Part shown: in pieces, positions 25,041 through 37,568 of the stretch
How positions within the stretch are numbered: position 1 is the stretch's first letter
Layout of the letters: the number at the start of each line of letters is the position of its first letter
NCBI GenBank assembly: GCA_030737875.1
Contig: CM060918.1
Coordinates: 770,034,552-770,098,551, forward strand
Length of the DNA stretch: 64,000 nt
Reading direction: 5' to 3'
Source: Allium sativum
Taxonomy: Eukaryota; Streptophyta; Magnoliopsida; Asparagales; Amaryllidaceae
Position numbers and translations under genes: made by a program
The notes under the pieces: model-generated
What the model was told of the DNA's origin: nothing
The model's input: the letters and a program-made list of their open reading frames with translations, nothing else
The model's database searches: none

Positions 25041-25263
25041 CTAAGACACGAGGTTGGACTCATTTGTAGTGTAAAACTGCCCGGACCCAACCGGCTTAAC
25101 CAGTTGCTACAAATGTTAGCCCAATGTGAGAGGTCTTAGGCACAAACTAAATACGTGATTAAAGTAAAGACACGAGGTTAGACTCTGTTATGACGTAAGA
25201 CTGCCCGGACCCTACCGGCTTAACCAGTTGTCATAAAAGCCAGTCTAATGTGGGAGGTCTTTA
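25041..25263 (+). repeat. Twin stem-loop repeat, B 5' LTR
   Basis: Unit 1 (25041-25139) has closing stem CTAAGAC/GTCTTAG, then CATTTGTAG/CTACAAATG, AACTG/CAGTT and apical CCGG/CCGG. Unit 2 (25165-25263) has TAAAGAC/GTCTTTA, TTAGACT/AGTCTAA, TTATGAC/GTCATAA and ACTG/CAGT. Loop and linker sequences are alike in both units; stem sequences differ but stay paired. The element lies downstream of the TATA box, so it should be in the transcript. Confidence 0.8.
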
Positions 25264-26678
25264 TGGGAGATCACGGTCTTAATTAATTAAGAAACACTTA
25301 ACCATATTAGCATGTAGTGGGACATGAGGGGTTAAGTGGGTGCCTTGGGTGGCATGAGGAGACTAGTGGGTTGCCTTGGGTGGCAATAGAAAAATACGAT
25401 TAGAATACTTAACCAAAGTGGAACATGTAATTAAACATGATTAAAGGGTTAAGTAAGTGCCATGGGTGGCATGTGAAAATACGATTAGAATACTTAACCA
25501 AAGTGGAACATGTAATTAAACATGATTAAAGGGTTAAGTAAGTGCCATGGGTGGCATGTGAAAATCTAGTGGGTACCTTGTATGACAATTAGAATATGAT
25601 TAAAGGCTTAACCAAAATTTATAACATGTAAGGGGACATGGTTAAAGGGTTAAGTGGGATTCACTAGAAATAACAAGCTTAGGTGGTAGCTTGTGGGGGC
25701 CCATTTCAACCAATATCCCAAACGTATCTTTGTGGGCTCGACTCTAGTCGAGTGACGGGACATGCATATTGGGCTTGACTATAAGAGGCCAAACCGGGTT
25801 AGCGATGGCAACGCGGGACCAACGGGTTTCATATGCGTGTGTGGACCCGGGCTGGTTGGTAAGTCGTTGTTGCATCGTGTAGATATAAAGCCGTACACCG
25901 TTGATATTATCAGGTGGCCACGTTGGGGAATGATACACCCCATCGTGGTACCAGCACGGGTATCTACGTAGGGGAGCCGATCGCTTGGGGAGTAGTGGGT
26001 ACACCTATGTAGTCAGATAGGGATACACGAAACTACTAAATTTCTAAGTACACTTAGGGGGATCAACCTTTAAGTAGGAATGACTGGTGTGGTGCAGTGT
26101 AGTAATTATCCTTGGGTGGGTGGATGCGTCTTTACGGTTATCTTAGTTTATCCTAAGTATACCTAGCTGCTTAGTGTAGTCATTCATCCCCAGACGTTAC
26201 CGTATATCAAGCTTATGTCTTCTCTGGTTACTTTAACGATTGTATTGTTAAAGTTATAGGACTCACTCAGACTTATGTCTGACCCCGTTGTTTTTATCTT
26301 TTTTTTCCAACCCTCAGGTTATCAGAGTGGGCCCAGTATGAGTGGGCTTTGATCAAGCTGCTTTATTCTCTTTTGGAGCTCGGACCATAGGTGTAGAGCT
26401 CAGCTTACCCTTTCTTTTATGGCTATCAGTTCGTGTATTGGGATTATGTACTTTTATTTATCAGGATGGATATTTTGTACTTGACTCTTATTATGGTTTT
26501 GTGATGTAACCAAACATGTTTTACTTTCCGCTGCAATGAAATGATGTTTTGAAATTTCTCAAGTATTACTTATATCTGTCTTGTTGTAATTTTTCTGTTC
26601 TATATTCACTTAAAATACTCCACCGATGTTATGGCATTCCCTTAGAGAGTAACCATAGCGGGTGTGGGGTGTTACACG

Positions 26679-26690
26679 TGGTATCAGAGC
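26679..26690 (+). promoter_or_regulatory. Primer-binding site of B
   Basis: TGGTATCAGAGC, two bases after the LTR end; complementary to the 3' end of initiator-Met tRNA. Confidence 0.95.
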
Positions 26691-26871
26691 AAAGGTTACC
26701 AGAACAGATAAAATTTTTAGAAAACTATTTTTCTAAAAACATTTTTGGAAGAAATATTTTCAAAAACATGTCTTTAAAGAGAAAAGTTTTTGAAAGAAAA
26801 GCATAATCCCCGATAGCCATATCTTTATCTTTCGAATTCTCCGTTTTGAATCTTTCCTTTTTCGTCTCAGC

Positions 26872-29800
26872 ATGGCTAAAGATCTTTATCTTCCGGACGG
26901 TGTAGCGGTACCAGTATGGTATAGGAGGTTGTTAGAGGCTAGGGCCGCCTCTGCAGGTCCAGCAAATGTTCCTCCTCCACCCGTTGCACTCGTTCCTCCT
27001 CGCGCGGATACTTTTGCTATGACTTGTAGGAAGTTTAAGGCTATGGGAGGAAAACCTTTTGTGGGAGCTAGGGATTGGCTTAATGAGACGGAAGAATTGA
27101 TGGAAATCTTGGAAGTGGAAGAGGGAAAGAAAGTCAGGTTAGCCGCTTGGTTAATGGAAGGAGAGGCCTCGTTCTGGTGGGAGGTCACTAATGGAGAACG
27201 CCCTGTTGACTCTTGGGTGGATTTTAGGCAAAGGTTTGAGCAAAGTTTCTCTCAAAAGCGGAAGAAAATATGCACGTGGAAAGGTTCTTGAACTTAAAGC
27301 AAGGAAACTTGTCGGTGAAAGAATATGTTAACAAGTTTAATCAGTTAGAGAGATTCAAAATGGACTTGGTAAACACACCGGAAGAGAAAGCTTTGAGGTT
27401 CGTTAAAGGCTTGAATGAACCGATGCACGGATTGGCTATGTCTCACATCCCTATGGGGGCCACTTTCGAGAAGCTAGTGGACATGGCACTTATGCATGAG
27501 GAAGAGAAGGGTCCCAATGCTAATAAAGCACCCGAGAAGAATGAAGATCAGAAGAAACCTCAACAACAAAATAAGGGTGGGAAAGGTAACGGTGGCAAGG
27601 GAAAGAAGAAGTGCTTCAACTGTGGGACACTAGGCCACCTAAGCAAGGATTGTCGCAAGAAGAGGAAGGATGGCTGCTTCCACTGTGACGAAGCAGGACA
27701 TCTATTGAAGGACTGCCCTAAGAAAGGGGAAAGGACGGGATCTACCTCAGGAGGACAGGTGCAAGTTCTTTTGGCACCAACTCAGGCAAGGGGGCAAGCT
27801 CAGGCTCTCGCGGTTCCACCGATTCAGGGAAGAGGTAGAACTATTTCCATTGAAAGTCTAGTTTTTCTGTTTGATTATCCGGGTCAAACTTTATTTGATT
27901 TTGACGCATTGAGTTCGTTTATCTCATCATTGTTAGTTGAGTCACTGCACTGAGACACCAGTTAGTAGATGATCCCTTAGTTGTTTCAAACCCAATTGGG
28001 GCTCCATGATGTGTTTGGGTTTGAAAGTTTCTATACTTAGCGTTGAGTTTAGATGTGATGCTTTTTGGGTTTCACGGGCTATGGGTTAGTTTTGGGCATG
28101 GACTGGTTATCCAGTAATGGTGCCGTTCTTATTATGGAAGGAGAGTTGTTAGGCTTATGACCCGCTAGGGTAACACTCTCGAAATCTCTTGTAATTCCAT
28201 GGAATTTGTTATGCTAAGTTATCTAGAGTCGCTTGACACGTCGGTCGAGAATTTGTAATCTATAGAGTGGTCCGGGAATACTCGGATGTGTTTTGAGGAG
28301 GTGAAGGGCTTACCTCCGGAGCGGGAGATTGACTTCCAAATATATCTGGTAGACAATGCCAAACCAGTATCTTGGCCAGTGTGCCACGTGGCTCCTCGTG
28401 AGAGGAGGGAACTCCATAAGCAAGCAGGCAATTTGCTTGAGAAGGGTTTAGAAGACGAAGTATATCGGAGTAGGGTGCTCCGGTAGTTTTTGCCACGAAG
28501 GCGGATGGGTCCCTCAGACTTTGTGTAGGCTAAAGAGAGCTAAATAAACTCACAAAGAAGAATAGACACCCATTGTCGAGGATTGATGATCTCTTTGATC
28601 AGTTAGTGGGCGCCTCAGTATTTTCGCAGTTGGACTTAGCCACGAGGTTTCGTCAGTTGAGAGTAACCGAGGATAGTATAGAGAAGACTACCTTTAGGAC
28701 TCCGGATGGTTTTTATGAGTGGCTGGAGATGCCATTTGGTTTGACGAACGCCCCCGCATATGATGAGAAGGGTGTTCAGGGAGTACCTAAATAAGTTCGT
28801 GATGGTCTTTGTAAATGACATCTTGGTCTTTTCTAGGAGCGAAATAAGTCTTCGTATGTGCTCAATAGGATGAGCAAAGCCAGTTATGGGATAAACGGTG
28901 GTTTTGGAGCGAGACTGGCGAGGACATCCAGAGTTGGACAAGGGCTTAATTATTTAGCCGTTTTTACTAGTATCATCTCACGTAGGTCGTCTGAATTCGA
29001 AGGAGGTATCCCTTGGGTGTTTGTCTGATATTGGTTTAGGCCTTTGGGGCTTGCATTTGGGGGATGTCGAGTTCGACTAAGGTGGTCTGCGTGAGAGATG
29101 GATAGTTGTGACGATTTTGCATGGGAGAATATCCTGATTTTCTCTAGAAGTGAAGAAAAGCATGCTCAACATCTTAGGGAAGTGTTGGAGACTCTTTGAG
29201 CGCATTGTCTTAAGACAACAAAGGTGGATGGAATTCTTAGCATCCTATGAGTTTGAGTAAGCGTATACCCTTGGAAAGGGTAACGTGGTGGCAGACGCCT
29301 TAAGCAGAAGAAGGCTGTCTGTGAGTCCATTGTTCGTGGGATAACGAAGCTTGGAGTTTAATTCTATGTTTGACTTTAGACCTTCCATTGACTTTGTACC
29401 CGGTTTGCTAGCCTCTTTGGAGGTTAGGCCTACTCTTCTGGGACGGATTGGCGGAGCACAGCGGGACGACCCACAGTTAGTTAAGTTGGTAGAGACGGTA
29501 GAGTTTGCGTACCGCAAGACAGGGGTTTGAGGAAGGCTATATTTGATGATGCACATCGGTCAAATATGACCATTCATCCCGGTAGGGACGAGATGTACCA
29601 AGACATGAAGCGAGTTTTCTTTTTGGCCGGTATGAAGAAAGACATGGCCGAGTATGTCGCTAGATGCTTGGTGAAAGCGGAGCAAAAGAAACCAAGTGGG
29701 TTGCTTCACCCATTGGAAGTTCCGCTAAGGAAATGGGATAGTGTCTCAAAGGATTACCGAAATCAAGGAAGGGTAATACGGGGATTTGGGTTGTGGTAGA

Positions 29801-30400
29801 CAGGCTTACTAAAAGCGCCCATTTCATACCCGTGAAGAGCAAGAGGACTATTCCATGTCTAGCTTCAGTTTACATTCGAGAAATTATTAGATTGCATGAT
29901 GTACCTTCCAGTATAGTGAGCAATCGAGATCCTATCTTCACTAAAGAGTTTTGGAAAAGTTTGCAAGAGGCGGTAGGGACTCAGTTGTATTTGAGTACCG
30001 CATATCATCCTCAGATAGACGGCCAGACCGAGAGGGTGAATCGTATTTTAGAAGACCTTTTGAGACTATGTATCTTGAATTTAGGAGGTACATGGGAAGA
30101 GCATCTTCCATTGGTGGGGTTGCCCGACAGACTTAGTGGTGTACATGATGTATTCCATGTGAGGAAGGGCCTACATAAGATCGTAGAGGCGATAGAGCCA
30201 AGCTTGCTTAAAGAAGTAAGGTAGAGCGTGATGTGATTATTCGACGAGCTCCTACCCGCATCCTTGGGTCAGAGATTAGGGAGTTGAGAAACAGAGAGGT
30301 TCGACTAGTCAAAATGAAAAAGGAGAGAAAGTGAGAGCAATGCTACTTGGGAGACAGAAGCGAAGATGCGTTCGTTATGCCCATCCCTTTTTGAGGGTAT
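26872..30400 (+). pseudogene. gag-pol pseudogene of B
   Basis: Gag starts at 26872, equivalent to the start of A, and shifts frame near 27280. The second frame (27270-27953) carries two CCHC zinc knuckles. The protease motif is damaged: DSGAS in C and A is DFDAL here. Reverse transcriptase follows in broken pieces (28286-28840) with the active-site pair changed to ND. An unrelated segment of about 290 bp (28840-29128) sits between two partial copies of the DILVFS region. About 600 bp covering the RNase H core is then missing. Integrase fragments (29527-30224) show SNRD in place of SDRD, and about 375 bp before the C-terminal part is deleted. Chromodomain sequence follows in broken frame (30240-30400). 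It cannot encode working enzymes. Confidence 0.93.
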
Positions 30401-30951
30401 GTGCTTTAGACGTCACCTTTATCGGTGGTCTAGTGCTTATCTTATCCTTAGTATGTCCTCTCATTAGTACCTTTGACCTTTAGATAGGGTAAACCTATGG
30501 TTGAAACATGTGTTTGAGACATGTTATGTATGATGGATGCAAGTGGATGCAAGTGTTTGCTAGTGGTTGCTCGTGGATGCATATATACACACTTTAGGCA
30601 CTAGATCGGCTCAGTCACTTCATATTGCATATTGCATATTTATGTGTGTAGGTAGCTATATTTATGGATGTATAAAGATTGTGTAATCATATGGATGATG
30701 CATTTTGGTGAATGATTGTGCACTGATATAGATACTGTATGTGTCGATAGGGTTATCTCGCATACATAATGGATGCATGGAACTATCATGGTTTGCATAT
30801 GTTCATACATTAGATAGGGAACATATACACACACTCTTTGCATATGCTCATACATCATTAGAAATTGTTTTAAGGACAATGGATGCCCGTGTTTGATGGA
30901 TTGAGTAGATGGTTGTTTGGATGGTAGGATATGCATTCTCCTTAGCTTAGA

Positions 30952-30986
30952 GATTTCGGGGACGAAATCCTTTAAGGAGGGGAGAA
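30952..30986 (+). promoter_or_regulatory. Pre-PPT hairpin and polypurine tract of B
   Basis: GATTTCG, loop GGGA and CGAAATC form a perfect stem at 30952-30969, followed by the tract AAGGAGGGGAGAA that abuts the 3' LTR. Confidence 0.85.
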
Positions 30987-31264
30987 TGTAACACCCCGTA
31001 TTTTAGTTAATACTAAAATTCACTAATCGCAGAATAAACAATCTCAGACGTGGGAATTGGGGGTAACGGGCTGCGTCATTGCGTTCGTCTCGGAAAAATA
31101 CGCAGAATAGAGTCCGAAATTTTGTAAATCGGAGTCCGTATGGCCCAGTTAAGGCCCAATGAAGTTTGCAGAAAAATTAAAGCTAAAAACAGATTTAAAA
31201 ATTCAAATTCAGATTTCAAAATCGAACCAGCGGGACCAGGCGGGAAAATTCCCGCTCTAACCAT

Positions 31265-31331
31265 GTCGACAGGGCTGTCGACAAGCCTGTCGACAGGGGG
31301 GTCGACTTGCCTGTCGACACGGCGTGTCGAG
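31265..31331 (+). promoter_or_regulatory. 12-bp-spaced GTCGAC array, B 3' LTR
   Basis: GTCGAC at 31265, 31277, 31289, 31301 and 31313 is followed by GTCGAG at 31326. Spacing is exactly 12 bp, then 13. Confidence 0.65.
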
Positions 31332-32952
31332 CCAGAGGGCTTGGGTGCACCAGATTTGGTTTTCTGGCTAGGGCTGGGCTGGGTTCTAGAGATTTCCTAA
31401 ATCTAACGGACCTAATCTAACCTAGGGTTAATCTAAGGGCCTAAAAGACTACCTAATCCTATAAATAAGACCCCAACCCTACCCTAATTCATTCATAATT
31501 AGATCTTGTAACTAAACTATGGCAAAATGAAACTTGATCATGGCCTCCACAAATCAATGAAGAGAGTTGCAAGCTAATCAACCTCTAATCAACATTTTCT
31601 TCAACTAAAGCAACTAATTCCACTTCATAAGTTTGCTAATCTTGGTTTTGGTGAGTTTCTATCACTTTGATGATCAATTGCTAAATTAAGTAGATGAGAT
31701 ATGATGAGATCTATGGTTTTGCATGAGGATTAATGGGTTTTCAAGCCATATGATATGATGTGAATATGCTAATCTATGCTTAATATTAATCCTATGTTTA
31801 TGGATGTTGAATATGTGAGTTTTTGCATGTTAAATATGTGAGTTTATGCATGTTAAATATGTGAGTTTATGCATGTTAAATATGTGAGTTTATGCATGTT
31901 GAATATGTGAGTTTATGCAAGTTGGATATGTGGGTTTATGCAAGTTAAGTGGTGGGTTTATGCATAATAAGTAATTGATTTTATGCATGCTAAGTAGGTG
32001 GTTTTATGCATGCTAAGTGTTTGGTATTATGCATAAATCATAACATGCAAGTTTACCCTTTTAAATGTGATGCATACATATGCAAGATGGCACCTTTATA
32101 TGCTATGAATATATATGTGTATGCATGTTTACCCTCCTTTAAGATGCAAGTCATATATGCAAGTTCAACATGTTATGCAAGTTATGTGTATGCTTACATG
32201 CAAGTTCAACATGTTATACAAGTTATGTGTATGCTTATATGCAAGCTCAACATGTTATGCAAGTTTATGTGTATGATGTTATGTAAGTTATGTGCATGTT
32301 GTTATGCAAGTTCATATGCAAGTTATGTGTACGATGTTATGCAAGTTATGTGCATGATGTTATGCAAGTTATGTGTATGTTGATATGGAAGTTATGTTTA
32401 TAATATTATGCAAGTTATGTGTATGATGTTATGCAAGTTAACATGTAACATGTTGTGCAAGTTCACACCTTTGTATAACCTATAAACACTTATGCAAGTC
32501 GCCTTTATACATGACATATGTATGTTCATGCAAGTTGGGTTATTTCGTAATGCTAGTTGGGTTAATGTCATGATGTAAGTGGACACCTTTTAACCCATGT
32601 TAATGCTAATGTATGCTAAATGAAACCCATGTTAATTGTGAAAGAATCTTCTCTTGGAAATATGTCGTGTTAGCATAAGAACGTGGGGAAATGATGGGGT
32701 TAATAGACATGTTAATGAATGGTGTGAAATGGTTATGATTAAGCATACCATAAAATGAATAAGCATAAGTGGGAATTTACCTATTGAGTTAGGTCTACCC
32801 CATGGGAACTTACCTATTGAGTTAGGTCTACCCATGTTATGGAATTGGGAATTTACCTATTGAGTTAGGTCTACCCATATTCTTGTGAATGTGAATATTA
32901 ATTAGGGATAATTAATAAATATGGGGGTGATTAATTAGGTGTAATTAATCGA

Positions 32953-33175
32953 CTAAGACACGAGGTTGGACTCATTTGTAGTGTAAAACTGCCTGGACCC
33001 AACCGGCTTAACCAGTTGCTACAAATGTTAGCCCAATGTGAGAGGTCTTAGGCACAAACTAAATACGTGATTAAAGTAAAGACACGAGGTTAGACTCTGT
33101 TATGACGTAAGACTGCCCGGACCCTACCGGCTTAACCAGTTGTCATAAAAGCCAGTCTAATGTGGGAGGTCTTTA
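32953..33175 (+). repeat. Twin stem-loop repeat, B 3' LTR
   Basis: Both units are as in the 5' LTR. Unit 1 has one change at its apex (CCTGG instead of CCCGG). Confidence 0.8.
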
Positions 33176-34589
33176 TGGGAGATCACGGTCTTAATTAATT
33201 AAGAAACACTTAACCATATTAGCATGTAATGGGACATGAGGGGTTAAGTGGGTGCCTTGGGTGGCATGAGGAGACTAGTAGGTTGCCTTGGGTGGCAATA
33301 GAAAAATACGATTAGAATACTTAACCAAAGTGGAACATGTAATTAAACATGATTAAAGGGTTAAGTAAGTGCCATGGGTGGCATGTGAAAATACGATTAG
33401 AATACTTAACCAAAGTGGAACATGTAATTAAACATGATTAAAGGGTTAAGTAAGTGCCATGGGTGACATGTGAAAATCTAGTGGGTACCTTGTATGACAA
33501 TTAGAATATGATTAAAGGACTTAACCAAAATTTATAACATGTAAGGGGACATGGTTAAAGGGTTAAGTGGGATTCACTAGAAATAACAAGCTTAGGTGGT
33601 AGCTTGTGGGGGCCCATTTCAACCAATATCCCAAACGTATCTTTGTGGGCTCGACTCTAGTCGAGTGACGGGACACGCATATTGGGCTTGACTATAAGAG
33701 GCCAAACCGGGTTAGCGATGGCAACGCGGGACCAACGGGTTTCATATGCATGTGTGGACCCGGGCTGGTTGGTAAGTCGTTGTTGCATCGTGTAGATATA
33801 AAGCCGTGCACCGTTGATATTATTAGGTGGCCACGTTGGGGAATGATACACCCCATCGTGGGACCAGCACGGGTATCTACGTAGGGGAGCCGATCGCTTG
33901 GGGAGTAGTGGGTACACCTATGTAGTCAGATAGGGGTACACGAAACTACTAAATTTCTAAGTACACTTAGGGGGATCAACCTTTAAGTAGGAATGACTGG
34001 TGTGGTGCAGTGTAGTAATTATCCTTGGGTGGGTGGATGCGTCTTTACGGTTATCTTAGTTTATCCTAAGTATACCTAGCTGCTTAGTGTAGCCATTCAT
34101 CCCTAGACGTTACCGTATATCAAGCTTATGTCTTCTCTGGTTACTTTAAAGATTGTATTGTTAAAGTTATAGGACTCACTCAGACTTATGTCTGACCCCG
34201 TTGTTTTTATCTTTTTTTTCCAACCCTCAGGTTATCAGAGTGGGCCCAGTACGAGTGGGCTTTGATCAGGCTGCTTTATTCTCTTTTGGAGCTTGGACCA
34301 TAGGTGTAGAGCTCAGCTTACCCTTTCTTTTATGGCTATCAGTTCGTGTATTGGGATTATGTACTTTTATTTATCAGGATGGATATTTTGTACTTGACTC
34401 TTATTATGGTTTTGTGATGTAACCAAACATGTTTTACTTTCCGCTGCAATGAAATGATGTTTTGAAATTTCTCAAGTATTACTTATATCTGACTTGTTGT
34501 AATTTTTCTGTTCTATATTCACTTAAAATACTCCACCGATGTTATGGCATTCCCTTAGAGAGTGACCATAGCGGGTGTGGGGTGTTACA

Positions 34590-35271
34590 TTTTCTATAGT
34601 TCGTATATATACAATAAAAAGGTGATTTTCATATTTAAAACAATTCATTTAAAACACGAATACCATTCAACACATGAATTTCTATTCAACGAATGAATTT
34701 CTATTCAACACATGAATGTTTTCTATAGTTTTTATATATACAATAAAAAGGTGATTTTTATATTTAAAACAATTTATTTCAAAACGCGACTATTTATTAT
34801 AGTTCATATAGATAAAAAAAATATGATTTTTATTATGAAACAATTTATTTCAAAACACGAATGTCGTTCAACACATGAATTTCTATTCAACACAAGAATA
34901 TAGTTTCAACACATGAAAATAATTCTAACACATGAATATTATTCAAAATTTCGGCAGCATAACGGCAGGGTAGTTAAAACCGGGGTCGTCCGTAGTACGG
35001 CTCCTCGCTCTACCTTAAAGCCTCGCAGCTTTTGACAATGGGGATTTCATGCATCTAGTTCGCACGTAGGCGGCATGTATATTTTTTCTTTCTTTTCCAC
35101 AAACTAATCCTATGTGGTTTCAACCAAATAATTCTCAACCACAAACGGGTATTTTTCAACCACAATCAATCAATTTCAACCACAAACAATTCAAATCAAA
35201 CATTTGCTATCAACCAATTTTCACACCAATCACAACCAATAAGTATCGTCCATGGTTTGTGGACGAGGGGC

Positions 35272-35318
<47 letters not shown>

Positions 35319-36958
35319 GTATATTTCACTTCCATTTCAACACATATATAATTTTTACAACGCATATATAACTTATTCATCGAACGTACAACTTATACAA
35401 CGCTTATACATAAGGTGTACAACGCTTATATAACTCATACATCGACTATATAATTTATACATCATCGTTTTCCATATTGTTTATAATTTAGAAATCTCAC
35501 ATTGGGTTCTACTCCACCAAAAATAGCAGATGGCTCAGAAAAATATGCGGTCTCTTTTAGAATGTAAAAGATGTCCACATGAGTCCACTGTCTCTTGTTT
35601 CACTGAATTTCGTCAACAAACGAAAAAGATATGATTTTTACAGTGAAGTCAAAAACCGTAGCGCTTTAAACTGCTATTAAATAGTGTAATATATAATCAG
35701 CCGTTACCTCTTTATTTTCTTCAAAACTAGGTTTTTGTTTTGCGCTCAATCCAAAGCACTTCAGGCCGATCGGGTTTTACAGCGTCGTAGAGCTTCGAAG
35801 TAGCTTCCCGACGCCACCAACCACGCTCAGTTCGACGGCGTCCAGAGGGCACGACGGCGGTTTGAAGTCGCTGACTTCACAGCGTCGATCCGACCAAAAT
35901 ACTCCACGATAGGTAGAAAAATTTATATGGATGTGAAACCCTTGAGAATCTCTACAAAATCTTGAACTGGAGCTAGTGATATTATTGAGTGTGGAAGGAG
36001 GAATCGAAGGGGGAAAGTTTGAACGTTTTCCGCCGTGCGTTCGGGCGAGGGAGAGAGAGAAAGCGGGGAGAGAGAGTGGCATTGATCAATAGGTTTTTTT
36101 TATATTTATATAATTTAAAAATCCGAAAATACCCCTTATCTCATACGAACTCCAATCTAAACCCAACGACTGTCGTCCCCAGCTAAATACCCCCATTCCG
36201 AACACAATGGGATATGTTTCGTAGGCCCATTCGACTATTTCAGTCAGCTTTCCTTCAAATTAAAATATAAAACATTCAATATTTAATTTGAACGTACATT
36301 TCAATTTTTCGGGGCCACATACTGATTCTAAAAATTCCCGAAAAATAAATCTAGCTATGTTTTAACGATACGGTCCCAACAAAACTAGTTTCGTCGAATT
36401 CTGAGACCGTTTGAAAAATGACCCTTTTCTGGTCGATCCAATTTAATAAAAATCGACCAAACACATTTTCCTTTGCCACGCTCACATACTAGCTTCAAAA
36501 ATTATGAAATTTGAAATCTAGCAATAATTTAACATCTCGGATCCAACAAAAGTGGTTTCGTCGAATTCCGAGATCGTTTGCAAAATGGCCATTTTCACGG
36601 GCTATATAAACTCTATAGCGACCTTTCTGAAAATTCATTTGGTCATAACTTTTGCTTCCCGCTACAAAATTTCGATTTTTCAAATTCGTTAGAAAGATAT
36701 TCACTAACAGATTTAAATATTTTTGGTTTCACTAGAATCCGTTTTGTTTTGCACCCGGTACAGTCAGTCAAAGTTTGAATTCAAATTTTGAAACTACCAT
36801 GCCATTTCAGGCCTTGTTTATAATTAAAATTAATTATATCTATTTTCAAACGTCGATTCAAACTTACTTTTCGTTGTTATTTATTTTAATTAATTTAAAT
36901 TCACTAAAATAGTCAATTTAAAAATATTAAATTGGTTCAGATTTTCCAGGTCGTTACA
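34590..36958 (-). mobile_element. Element D, right segment (LTR start part)
   Basis: After the TTTTC duplication, D continues with tandem CACATGAATTTCTATTCAA-type units (to about 34930). A long TA run (35272-35314) follows, then a GC-rich patch (about 35740-36075), then sequence matching F and G up to GGTCGTTACA. In element sense (minus) the end at 36958 is the LTR start. Confidence 0.88.
35740..36075 (-). other. GC-rich patch in D, possible leader
   Basis: On the minus strand an AT-rich TATATAAA-like stretch is followed by CTCTCTCTCCC and then GC-rich sequence, the layout of a plant promoter and transcript start. It partly aligns with 16430-16770 of F. The overlapping ORFs (35777-36082 minus, 35989-36186 plus) have no recognisable domain. 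Confidence 0.4.
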
Positions 36959-37560
36959 CTTGCATAGGGGTTAAATCAAGTTAACATAGATCTAACATAG
37001 AGGCATGTGGATCTAAACATTTAGGCATATACAACATGACTTAGCCTAAAACTTGTATGTAACATAACAAGATAAAATCATCAAACTTACATATAACATG
37101 ATAGTTTTCATTCCCAAATTCCTATACGATATAATAGGTTCATTCACCAAATTCTACACAACATGATAGGTTCAATAAACCGCAATAGTATCACAGGCAT
37201 ATATGATAGAATTATCACATGAATAGACATGAATCAACATCACTATTATCATACAACTTGGTACAATTCTGATTTTCATTTTATTACAAATCATGTCTTC
37301 AATTTATTTACATCTAAAAGATAACTAGACTTACAAACAAAAGGAAAATCTTGTTTTCTGGGAACTGTATTCTGAAACTGAATAGCTTTCCCTTGAAGTA
37401 GACTAATTGTTCTTATAATTTAGATTTGATTTGATTTGACCCATAGCTTCTATCTTTCTTTCTAGTTGAAGGAGAATGGTGGCTACTCTAGGTTGACCAT
37501 TGATAGCATGACGGCTCTTGGTATGAATTTTTGTGTGATTTAGGGTTGAGGGTTGGGGTT

Positions 37561-37568
37561 CTTTTATA
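37561..37568 (-). promoter_or_regulatory. TATA box of C (3' LTR)
   Basis: TATAAAAG in element sense. The equivalent place in the C 5' LTR, near 45560, has lost it (TTTAAAAG), so the 5' LTR promoter is probably damaged. Confidence 0.5.

Larger units (their letters stand above)
23064..26676 (+). mobile_element. Element B, 5' LTR
   Basis: In order this LTR holds a GTCGAC array (23342-23396), a TATA box (23525-23532), a repeat array of TTTATGCATGTTAA and ATGCAAGTT units (about 23870-24660), three copies of a 33-bp unit with ACCTATTGAGTTAGG (about 24850-24965), twin stem-loops (25041-25263) and a tandem pair of about 85-bp units (about 25380-25560). Compared with the 3' LTR it has one extra copy of ATGCAAGTTCACCTTT-type sequence near 24540 and one fewer GTCGAC unit. 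Confidence 0.95.
23064..34589 (+). mobile_element. Element B: complete but defective chromovirus
   Basis: B starts TGTAACACCCCG and ends GGGGTGTTACA, with the target duplication TTTTC at 23059-23063 and 34590-34594. The LTRs are 23064-26676 (3,613 bp) and 30987-34589 (3,603 bp) and look nearly identical by eye. The primer-binding site lies two bases after the 5' LTR. The internal region is 4,310 bp, about 830 bp shorter than in A, because parts of reverse transcriptase, RNase H and integrase are missing. It is the deepest element of the nest (inside D, inside C, inside F, inside E2), so its insertion is later than that of C and D. Confidence 0.95.
30987..34589 (+). mobile_element. Element B, 3' LTR
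   Basis: This is a near-copy of 23064-26676. It has five full GTCGAC sites and GTCGAG (31265-31331), a TATA box at 31460-31467, stem-loop units at 32953-33051 and 33077-33175, and three 33-bp units near 32770-32875. It ends GGGGTGTTACA before the TSD. Confidence 0.95.
20412..36958 (-). mobile_element. Element D: solo LTR interrupted by B
   Basis: The termini on the plus strand are TGTGACGACCC...GGTCGTTACA. The target duplication CTTGC lies at 20407-20411 and 36959-36963, and the empty site is intact in the other C LTR at about 44957. D's own sequence is 20412-23063 and 34595-36958, about 5.0 kb. Its right end is the reverse complement of the type of LTR start seen in F and G, so D lies on the minus strand. 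It has no primer-binding site or polypurine tract, hence solo LTR status. Confidence 0.9.

Noticed and set aside
26886..27188. Antisense ORFs across gag and pol of A, B and C
   Set aside because: They are shadows of the sense coding frames.
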